DNA from: Treponema sp.
Lineage (GTDB): Bacteria; Spirochaetota; Spirochaetia; Treponematales; Treponemataceae
Assembly (NCBI GenBank): GCA_016290995.1
Contig: JAEEVR010000001.1
Coordinates: 193,612-257,611 of the forward strand
Length of the DNA stretch: 64,000 bases
Direction: 5' to 3'
The notes beneath the pieces are model-generated. The model was not told the origin of the DNA and made no database searches. It saw only the letters and a program-made list of their open reading frames with translations. Positions 53,304-59,212 of the stretch are shown here, in pieces (within the stretch, counting starts at the first letter, position 1; the number at the start of each line of letters is the position of its first letter). Both the position numbers and the translations under genes were made by a program.

Positions 53304-53376
53304 AAAAAAATATGCCGAGAGCGTTAAGTGTGGTTACGCTCTATATGCGAGTTAGCACACTTAACGCTCTCGACAG
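53304..53376 (-). ncRNA. Candidate small RNA C: single long hairpin
   Basis: A minus-strand promoter (ATGACA at 53405-53410, 17 bases, TATAAT at 53382-53387) would start a transcript near 53376. It immediately enters a perfect 17-bp inverted repeat CGAGAGCGTTAAGTGTG (53316-53332) with its complement (53356-53372) around a 23-base loop, and reaches seven T shortly after. No reading frame fits. It could be a terminator-only transcript or a short structured RNA of about 73 bases. Confidence 0.5.
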
Positions 53377-53381
53377 GATTG

Positions 53382-53454
53382 ATTATAGCGCTAGTCTGTT
53401 TTTTTGTCATTAAAGTAATACTTTATTGACAACTTCTTATTTTTGGCTTACACT
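53382..53454. promoter_or_regulatory. Palindromic bidirectional promoter module 1
   Basis: Palindrome CATTAAAG/CTTTATTG (53408-53428, five-base centre; the inner 15 bases TAAAGTA-A-TACTTTA are perfectly symmetrical). Rightward: TTGACA, 17, TACACT (small RNA A). Leftward: ATGACA, 17, TATAAT (small RNA C). The two -10 boxes span 73 bp. Confidence 0.8.
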
Positions 53455-53459
53455 TAAAG

Positions 53460-53527
53460 AGCCTTGAGTGGCCGACCGTGGGGGCAATGGTAGCCCTCTT
53501 TCGATTGACCACTTGAGGCTTTTTTTT
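53460..53527 (+). ncRNA. Candidate small RNA A, copy 1
   Basis: Starts 5-7 bases after TACACT of module 1 and ends in seven T. The body is one long hairpin: outer stem AGCCTTGAGTGG/CCACTTGAGGCT (53460-53471 with 53509-53520), a middle stem with two mismatches, and an inner stem GGGGGC/GCCCTC. The copy at 63770-63837 keeps all stems although bases differ, including C-G to T-A in the inner stem. No reading frame. About 68 bases. Function unknown. Confidence 0.7.
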
Positions 53528-53569
53528 GCCCAATCGACTGTATGATATCGTTGGGCAATTTTTTTTTGC

Positions 53570-53707
53570 AAAAAAAGGAGCCAAGAAAACCCAATATGCC
53601 GCGCTCTTATTACGCGGTGTTTTGATTTTCTTGGCTCATAAAACCGCAAGACGAAATCTTGCCGACGTTGCCCAAGTTAGCGGATTTCTCCGTTGTTCCC
53701 CCGGCGC
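53570..53707 (-). ncRNA. Candidate small RNA B with strong terminator
   Basis: Leftward promoter of module 2 (ATGACA, 17, TATATT) starts transcription near 53707. About 138 bases: a GCAAGA/TCTTGC hairpin, then a perfect 12-bp stem GAGCCAAGAAAA/TTTTCTTGGCTC (53578-53589 with 53626-53637) followed by seven T, with an inner CCGCG/CGCGG hairpin. A nine-codon frame from an ATG at the stem base (stops TAATAA) has no ribosome site. It converges on small RNA A. Confidence 0.6.
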
Positions 53708-53712
53708 CTTCC

Positions 53713-53785
53713 AATATAGCGCGCGTCCGCGTTTTTGTCATTAAAGTTCTGCTTTAATGCGCGAACCGCCGGCGCGCGTTATAAT
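53713..53785. promoter_or_regulatory. Palindromic bidirectional promoter module 2
   Basis: Palindrome CATTAAAG/CTTTAATG (53739-53759), perfect 8-bp arms. Leftward ATGACA, 17, TATATT (small RNA B). Rightward ATGCGC in the -35 register, 17, TATAAT (gene at 53793). Span 73 bp. Confidence 0.8.
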
Positions 53786-53792
53786 TACAAAT

Positions 53793-54383
53793 ATGGGCGT
53801 TGACATTTTATATTATGTGGAACATGACTTGCCGACGGATTGCGCGCAAAGTTTTTTGGCTGAATTTAACAAGCGCGCCGGAGCTGACGGCAAATGGCGA
53901 ATTATTGGCGGTTGGGCTGACGGTTTGTTGGAAAAGCAATTTCCAAATCCGGGCGGAGACATACATATTTATAAGACTTGCGGCGATTCAGAGATTGAGT
54001 TGGAATTTGAAAAAAACACATTGCTGATTAGAAAGTTGCCCGGCTGGACGGATAAAGTGGATTTTTGCAGATGGCATGCAATGAACAATTTCTTTGCCCA
54101 GAATGTCGATTATGCCAAGGAATGGAAAGAAAATCTTGTTTCGTTAATCAAAGAAAATCTTGCGCAAGTGTTCCATCCAACAAAAGTGATTCTTTTAAAG
54201 GATAGTTCCAGCTACGAGCATGAAACTTTGGGCGGCGAAAACCTTGAGGAGGAGGGCGGAACGATAGAAGAAGCCCTCACGCGCAATTCAACATTTGAAG
54301 AGCCCTGCGCCGTTTTGAAAAACGATGAAGCTTTCGGCCACTCGAAGGATTTACGCCAGCCGATATATGTTTTTGATTTGTGA
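53793..54383 (+). CDS. Unknown cytoplasmic protein
   Basis: 196 residues, acidic, no signal peptide or membrane segment. Mixed alpha/beta appearance (GVDILYYVEHDLPTDCAQSF, GKWRIIGGWADGLLE, IYKTCGDSEIELEFEKNTL). No known motif. ATG chosen seven bases after the -10 box of module 2, so the mRNA is probably leaderless. It is convergent with the metallophosphoesterase 31 bases away; whether the two form a functional pair is unknown. Confidence 0.65.
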   Translation: MGVDILYYVEHDLPTDCAQSFLAEFNKRAGADGKWRIIGGWADGLLEKQFPNPGGDIHIYKTCGDSEIELEFEKNTLLIRKLPGWTDKVDFCRWHAMNNFFAQNVDYAKEWKENLVSLIKENLAQVFHPTKVILLKDSSSYEHETLGGENLEEEGGTIEEALTRNSTFEEPCAVLKNDEAFGHSKDLRQPIYVFDL

Positions 54384-54414
54384 AAGATAGCCTTGCCAAT
54401 AAGTCCGCAGCGCT

Positions 54415-55365
54415 TCATTTTTCTTCCTCAAAGAACGCCTTGTAATAGCGCGAGGCGAGCGGCTGGCCAAAGGCGGCGGCTAGTTTTTGCGTCGCGTTTT
54501 CTTGGCTCCAATTTGGCTCGCCGCCGACTTGCGACTTTATGTCGTTTATTTTCTTCATCGTCTTTTTGTAGAAGCTGTTGAATTCCACAAGCGTCATAGG
54601 CTGGACGCCAAGGCTATTTGTGTCGATGATTCCAAAAACTTGATGGCGCTTTGAGTCCGTCGCTACCACGACATTTTCGCGGCCAGTCTTCATGTCTTTG
54701 TCCGTGAGCGCGACAAAATCGCCGAGGCAGTATTCGGTGTGGCCAACCACTTGCGTTCGGTAATACGCGTCGCGCAAAAGAGCCTCTGGCCGAATCCACA
54801 GCGGGCCTTGCGTGACCTCGTTTCCGCTTCCGCTAAAATATCCGTGCCAGTCCAAGAGTTCCTCAAACTCGTAGTTGAACGCAGCGTCTCCCTTTTGGAG
54901 CGAAAGCGAGCGCCAAGTCTTGTTCAAAAAGTCAATCGACCATTCGCTTGAGTTCATATTAAAAAGTTTTAGAATTGTCGCGACCCAAGTTTTGGAAAAT
55001 CCGCCGTGCGAGAACACCACGCCGTCCGCCTCAAACGCCAAGTCCAATATGTCGCGGGCGGAAATCAGGAGGCTCTCTATTATGCCCGACCTTGCGTTTT
55101 GATGGCCGGAACAGCCCGCGCCGTAAACCGTCGCGCTAAGGTAGCTCCAGTCGTGGTTTCCTAAAAGAGCCTTTCTGCGCTCCGGGTCTTGGCGGACAAA
55201 GGCGCAAATCGCCTCAAAGTTTTCGCCTTGTTCGGGCCACTTGTTTTCCCATGCGTCAAAGTAGTCACCCATAAAGACAATGCGGTCGTAGGAATCTTGC
55301 GGAAAAGTTTTCACAACCTCCCACTCGCGCGAGCCGTGAACGTCTGGAACAACTAAAACTTTCAT
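54415..55365 (-). CDS. Calcineurin-like metallophosphoesterase
   Basis: 316 residues of the Ser/Thr-phosphatase-like fold. The two-metal motifs are complete: PDVHGSREWE (D-x-H), VFMGDYFDAWENKWPEQG (GDxxD), LLGNHDWSY (GNHD), FSHGG and VVGHTEY near 230. The substrate may be a phosphoprotein, nucleotide or RNA. ATG 55365 follows the leftward -10 of module 3 by six bases, with no ribosome site. Accessory cassette gene; some phage and defence loci carry such enzymes, but nothing here proves that role. Confidence 0.88.
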   Translation of the reverse strand: MKVLVVPDVHGSREWEVVKTFPQDSYDRIVFMGDYFDAWENKWPEQGENFEAICAFVRQDPERRKALLGNHDWSYLSATVYGAGCSGHQNARSGIIESLLISARDILDLAFEADGVVFSHGGFSKTWVATILKLFNMNSSEWSIDFLNKTWRSLSLQKGDAAFNYEFEELLDWHGYFSGSGNEVTQGPLWIRPEALLRDAYYRTQVVGHTEYCLGDFVALTDKDMKTGRENVVVATDSKRHQVFGIIDTNSLGVQPMTLVEFNSFYKKTMKKINDIKSQVGGEPNWSQENATQKLAAAFGQPLASRYYKAFFEEEK

Positions 55366-55371
55366 GCGGCC

Positions 55372-55445
55372 ATTATAGCGCAAAGAGCGGGATCAGCGCA
55401 TTAAAGCACTGCTTTAATGACAGCTTACTTAAAGGCATTTATAAT
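55372..55445. promoter_or_regulatory. Palindromic bidirectional promoter module 3
   Basis: Palindrome CATTAAAG/CTTTAATG (55399-55419), perfect arms, centre CACTG. Rightward ATGACA, 17, TATAAT; leftward ATGCGC register, 18, TATAAT. Span 74 bp. Serves the metallophosphoesterase (left) and the gene at 55470 (right). Confidence 0.8.
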
Positions 55446-55469
55446 TGTCAAAAACAGGAGGCGAGCGTT

Positions 55470-56198
55470 ATGTTCAAACAAGTGAATTTTAAGCTTAACA
55501 CTTTGCGAAAGTGGCATGTGGACGAAATGGAATGGTACGGCGAATACTACGAGGTTGCGTTCGGAGCTTTTTTCAACCGGCCAGGAATCTACGACTTTAC
55601 AATCGGACACACTTCGCCTGTAAAAGAGATTTCAATCGACTACGACGAAAAAGAATATTTGATTCAAACTGAAAACACTCTTTACCATTGCGCGTTTGAA
55701 TCCTGCTTTTTTGAAAAGCAGGACAATTCAAAAATCGTTCTTCCCGATTATGAAAAAATAAAGGCGGAGTATTTTAAGCCGATAGACACAAGCGGCCTTG
55801 GCAAAGACGACATGCTTTTGGTTTTGTCGGACTTGCAGGAGTTTTATTTTGAGACGATATTCTTTTATGACTCAAATGGAGCGCGGAGAGAATTTATTTC
55901 CTATCCACATCTTGGAATGCTTGTAGACACTTATTTAGTTGAAGATCGCCTTACACATAAAGAAGTGGACATTAGGTGGTACGTTAAGCAAGGTCTAATA
56001 GAATTTTATTCCCATCAAAACGGCGGAAGAAATATGTACGTTGAAAATCGCGGCGACTTTAATTTGGATCTTTTTATCAAAGGCGTAAGAATCTCGCTGG
56101 CTCCGGGAGAAAGAAAAAAATTGCAGTGGCCCAAATCAAAGCGCGAATGGACTGTGGAAGATTTTTTTTGCGAACTGAAAGAGAATGGCGGCAATTAA
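55470..56198 (+). CDS. Unknown cytoplasmic protein
   Basis: 242 residues, no signal peptide, rich in aromatic and acidic residues (WHVDEMEWYGEYYEVAFGAF, YHCAFESCFFEKQDNSKIV). No family recognised. AGGAGG is seven bases before the ATG, and the rightward promoter of module 3 gives a short conventional leader. Its stop codon overlaps the stop of the convergent partner gene. Confidence 0.65.
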   Translation: MFKQVNFKLNTLRKWHVDEMEWYGEYYEVAFGAFFNRPGIYDFTIGHTSPVKEISIDYDEKEYLIQTENTLYHCAFESCFFEKQDNSKIVLPDYEKIKAEYFKPIDTSGLGKDDMLLVLSDLQEFYFETIFFYDSNGARREFISYPHLGMLVDTYLVEDRLTHKEVDIRWYVKQGLIEFYSHQNGGRNMYVENRGDFNLDLFIKGVRISLAPGERKKLQWPKSKREWTVEDFFCELKENGGN

Positions 56199-56626
56199 AT
56201 TACATCGTCCATATATTCAAACATGCGCCGCTCGTTTTCCTCGTGGAAAGTCGGATACGCCATTCTAAAACGTTCGATTGGAAATTTGCTAAGAATCGTT
56301 TTATAGGCGATGTTTCTTGACCATTGGTAATAGCTTAGAATCCAACCTGTCCAATATTCAAGTCCGGGGTTGTATGGAATCCGGCCATACCTTTCAGTTT
56401 TTCCGCAAATTTCTTTTGCCAACTCTATTCCGCTCATTCCTGCGACATAATGAGGATCTCCAGTTTCAATAAGGTCTATATATTCAAAGTTCGCGAAAAG
56501 TTCTGCGTATTCCTCAAGCGAATAATTCAATTTCTTTACAGCGTAATCGAAAGAATGCGCTATGGTTTTCCGCGCGTCCTCTATGTAAAGATCGCTGTAT
56601 GCCGGGGTTTGTTTTTCGTGGTTCAT
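56195..56626 (-). CDS. Small unknown protein with a WTGWILSYYQW motif
   Basis: 143 residues from MNHEKQTPAY, chosen because GGAG is nine bases upstream; an ATG at 56641 overlaps that site. The order DPHYVAGMSGIELAKEI and LEYWTGWILSYYQWSRNIAY followed by FRMAYPTFHEENERR recalls small proteins I associate with toxin-antitoxin-like neighbourhoods in Firmicutes, from memory only. Transcribed from the leftward side of module 4; convergent with 55470 with overlapping stops. Confidence 0.6.
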   Translation of the reverse strand: MNHEKQTPAYSDLYIEDARKTIAHSFDYAVKKLNYSLEEYAELFANFEYIDLIETGDPHYVAGMSGIELAKEICGKTERYGRIPYNPGLEYWTGWILSYYQWSRNIAYKTILSKFPIERFRMAYPTFHEENERRMFEYMDDVI

Positions 56627-56686
56627 TTTCTTATTCTCCATAATGTGAATTGTTTCGATGCACTGACCGTGAAATCTATTTTTTTA

Positions 56687-56759
56687 ATTTTAATACAAGT
56701 CGGCGATTCGCGCATTAAAGCTCTGCTTTAATGACAGCCGGCTTAAAGGCATTTATAAT
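56687..56759. promoter_or_regulatory. Palindromic bidirectional promoter module 4
   Basis: Palindrome CATTAAAG/CTTTAATG (56713-56733), perfect arms, centre CTCTG. Rightward ATGACA, 17, TATAAT (lipoprotein); leftward ATGCGC register, 17, TAAAAT (gene 56626). Span 73 bp. The right half is nearly identical to module 3. Confidence 0.8.
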
Positions 56760-56781
56760 TGTTTAAAAAAAGGAGGCCGCA

Positions 56782-57153
56782 ATGAAGTTCTGTATCAAAT
56801 TATCTCTTATTGCAATTTTCGCGTTCGCCATGGCCTTGTGCTCCTGCTCTATGGGAATCCCCGACGGCCAAGGCTTGTTGGTCGTGGACACGGAGTCCGA
56901 CGCCGTTTACTTGAAGAGCGTGTACGCCAAGAAGTCTGGGGCCGCGTCCTATTCGCGCGTGTGGAACGAAAAGCATGGGCTTGAGTCCAACTACGGAAAC
57001 ATATACTTGGACGCCGGAAAGTACAAGGTTTACGCCGTGACGGCGCTCTTCGGAATCGTTCCGTCGGTCGCAACCACGGGCTTCGCCGAAATCGAGATCC
57101 GCGACGGGGAGACGAAGTTTCTTCACGTCAACGGGCTTTTCTTGAGCGAATGA
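56782..57153 (+). CDS. Small putative lipoprotein
   Basis: 123 residues. Signal peptide with a lipobox ending ALCSC (Cys at about 20), then a beta-rich domain (QGLLVVDTESDAVYLKSVYA, YLDAGKYKVYAVTALFGIVP, ETKFLHVNGLF). The end resembles proteins of the PEGA-like/immunoglobulin class, but no family is clear. AGGAGG is seven bases before the ATG. Convergent with the methyltransferase-like gene, 24 bases apart. Confidence 0.7.
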   Translation: MKFCIKLSLIAIFAFAMALCSCSMGIPDGQGLLVVDTESDAVYLKSVYAKKSGAASYSRVWNEKHGLESNYGNIYLDAGKYKVYAVTALFGIVPSVATTGFAEIEIRDGETKFLHVNGLFLSE

Positions 57154-57177
57154 TATTTCGATTTGATTGATTGCAGT

Positions 57178-58773
57178 TTACAATAAGTTTTTTTGCGCGG
57201 CGCGCAAATCTTCGATTTGCTTGTCAAAATCCAAAAGGCGTTTTTCCAAGGCCATGTATTTTGCTTCAAATTTTTTTTGCTCGCTTTGAGGCATAAAGGG
57301 AATTTCCAAAGTTTCCAAGGCGCCTTTTGAAAGGGTTTTCATTCTGCCGCCAGTCGCGATTTTTTCAAGGCTATCCTGTCCTGCCTGCGATTCCAAAAAA
57401 CTTTTTAAATAGCAAGGGTTCAAGCGCGAGCCGGGCTTGATTCTGACAATAAAGAGGCTTTCGGCGGGAAAAATTTTCTCCCCGCTTGGAACAAGCGCTA
57501 TTTTTATAGGAATTACTTTTGCAAGGACTATGTCTTTTGGTTCAAGCGGGTCAAACTTGCAGCCTTCCGCCACGCCGACGATGGGCCTCATTGTGTTTTG
57601 AACGCGGCCGTCGCCTATGTCCGATATTCTCAAGTAGCGGCCTATGATTTTTTTTGCCGCGTTTTTTTCTTCCGCAAAAATAACCTTTGAAGCGCTTGGA
57701 GCGCTTTTTGCAATCAAGGCCTCTTCGCCAAGCATGAACGCCTTTTTGCTTGCCTTTTGGTCTTTGTAAAAGGCCGCGTTCAATTCACAGTTGTTTTCTT
57801 GTATAAGTTCGTAGGGAACGTAAATCTCGCGCTTGTCTTTGTTGCGTTCATCGATGAATTTTATTCCTAAAAGGTCCGCGCGTTTTTCAAAGACCAAAAG
57901 GCTTGCGCTTACGTCTTTTGGCGTTATGGACTTTAACGGCAAGTGGATTACTTGCGACAAATTTTTTTGCTCAATGAATTTTCTATGCAAGGCCTTGTAA
58001 TTGCGGCTGAACAAAGCGTTGGACACAAGAATTACCGCGCGGCCGCCGTCTTCCAAACAATCCAAGGCGCGTTGGATGTAAAATTCCGTGTTGTCGCTTT
58101 TTGTCCGCTCCATGTTGATGTAATCCCAGGAGGCGCGGGGCGAGCCTTCAACCGGCGCTTGATAGATTGGCGGAAAGGCGTATATTTTTGAAAAGCGCCG
58201 TTCGATTTTTTCATTTGGATTTTTTAGGTCGGAAGGTATAAGCCGCGCCGCTTTATATGACGTTCCGTAAACGTCATTCAGCAAATTGTATGAAAGCCAT
58301 TCCGTTTTTGTCGCGTAAAATGACACTGCGTGAATGGAGGCTGGCAGGCGCGTGGCCGCGGAGAAAAACTCGCGCGGATCTCCGTAAAAATTCGCGACTG
58401 TTTCGCCGGCCTTTGCTTTTAACAGCCCAAAAACTTTTTTGTACAAATCATGGTTTGTTTTTGTGTGTTTTGGCGAGTCGCAAGCCGCTTCAAGGAAATC
58501 CGTGTTGGGCATAAAAAAGTCATAGTCGTCCTCGTAGCGGAAAAACTCGGCGCAGCCTGCGTCAGTAAAGAACTTTTTAAAGTCGTCGTAAGAAATTTTT
58601 GGACAAACTTTTAAGACAATTTCTTTTACTTCCGGCGAAAGCGCCCTTTTGTCCAGCAAGGCGCGGACAGAAGAGCGGCCGCCGTCTTTTCCCAAATAGT
58701 TGAGGTAAAGCCTGACGAGCATATTCGCATCTTGGGATTTTAGAAAATTGTCGTTGTCCAAATCATTCGTCAT
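57178..58773 (-). CDS. Degenerate N6-adenine methyltransferase fused to an HsdS-like domain
   Basis: 531 residues. The first 330 follow the HsdM type I methyltransferase plan, but the SAM-binding DPACGSG loop is absent (GDPREFFSAATRLP stands there), and the catalytic NPPF/Y reads AFPPIYQAP, without Asn. The C-terminal 180 residues look like a target-recognition half of HsdS (CYLKSFLESQAGQDSLEKIA, GGRMKTLSKGALETLEIPFM). So it may bind DNA without methylating. No restriction subunit is nearby. Overlaps the XRE regulator gene upstream by 11 bases. Confidence 0.7.
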   Translation of the reverse strand: MTNDLDNDNFLKSQDANMLVRLYLNYLGKDGGRSSVRALLDKRALSPEVKEIVLKVCPKISYDDFKKFFTDAGCAEFFRYEDDYDFFMPNTDFLEAACDSPKHTKTNHDLYKKVFGLLKAKAGETVANFYGDPREFFSAATRLPASIHAVSFYATKTEWLSYNLLNDVYGTSYKAARLIPSDLKNPNEKIERRFSKIYAFPPIYQAPVEGSPRASWDYINMERTKSDNTEFYIQRALDCLEDGGRAVILVSNALFSRNYKALHRKFIEQKNLSQVIHLPLKSITPKDVSASLLVFEKRADLLGIKFIDERNKDKREIYVPYELIQENNCELNAAFYKDQKASKKAFMLGEEALIAKSAPSASKVIFAEEKNAAKKIIGRYLRISDIGDGRVQNTMRPIVGVAEGCKFDPLEPKDIVLAKVIPIKIALVPSGEKIFPAESLFIVRIKPGSRLNPCYLKSFLESQAGQDSLEKIATGGRMKTLSKGALETLEIPFMPQSEQKKFEAKYMALEKRLLDFDKQIEDLRAAQKNLL

Positions 58774-59035
58774 AATCGCAATACACTGCCTTTTCCGTTT
58801 TTAGCTTGACCACATTGTCCAAGCTGACCTTGTAGAATCTGCACAGCGGAACCAAATGCTCCAATTTTATTTGTCCGCCGATTTCCCAATTATACACTGA
58901 TTGGCCCGTAATTCCAAGATGTCTTGCGACTGCGGGAACCGCGATTTTCTGCTTTTTTCTAATTTCCCGCAAGGCTTGTCCAGTCTTCACCAAATCCAGC
59001 GTTTCGCGCTCAAAAACATGCTCAAATTCTTTCAT
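58763..59035 (-). CDS. XRE-family helix-turn-helix regulator
   Basis: 90 residues with the helix-turn-helix at about 22-75 (IRKKQKIAVPAVARHLGITG, QSVYNWEIGGQIKLEHLVPL, CRFYKVSLDNVVKL). It heads a two-gene unit with the methyltransferase-like gene. AAGGAGG precedes the ATG. Two symmetric sites GGAGAANTCTCC (59076-59087 and 59131-59142) flank its promoter, so autoregulation is likely. Confidence 0.88.
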   Translation of the reverse strand: MKEFEHVFERETLDLVKTGQALREIRKKQKIAVPAVARHLGITGQSVYNWEIGGQIKLEHLVPLCRFYKVSLDNVVKLKTEKAVYCDYDE

Positions 59036-59073
59036 AAAAGCCGCCTCCTTAGGTCGTTTAGTTGTTTTGATAT

Positions 59074-59142
59074 GGGGAGAACTCTCCCCAATACTTAAAA
59101 TATAGCGCTGGTTTCTTGTTTTGTCAATAGGGAGAAATCTCC
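59074..59142 (-). promoter_or_regulatory. XRE gene promoter flanked by two GGAGA-AN-TCTCC operators
   Basis: TTGACA (59122-59127), 17 bases, TATATT (59099-59104) on the minus strand. One operator (59131-59142) lies just upstream of the -35 and the other (59076-59087, extended to GGGGAGA/TCTCCCC) overlaps the expected start of transcription. A typical repressor layout. Confidence 0.75.
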
Positions 59143-59143
59143 T

Positions 59144-59190
59144 ATTTCAAGCAATGCTTTAATGACAGATCTTCGTTCCCGCGTTATCCT
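59144..59190 (+). promoter_or_regulatory. Palindromic promoter module 5 (half kept)
   Basis: Right arm CTTTAATG (59157-59164) with ATGACA, 17, TATCCT is intact. The left arm matches CATTAAAG at only five of eight positions, and the XRE operator plus its own TTGACA promoter occupy the left side. Module five of the array, modified. Confidence 0.7.
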
Positions 59191-59212
59191 ACGCGCAGAA
59201 TGGAGGTTGCTT

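Noticed and set aside
53316..53372. Integron attC site
   Set aside because: The inverted repeat has GTTAAGT at its left and ACTTAAC at its right, the reverse of the RYYYAAC...GTTRRRY order of attC, the arms are perfectly complementary without the extrahelical bases of attC, and no integron integrase is in view.
53526..53744. Plus-strand reading frame of 72 codons between small RNA A and module 2
   Set aside because: No ribosome site, low-complexity start in the terminator T run, and the DNA is better explained by the minus-strand small RNA B with its terminator.
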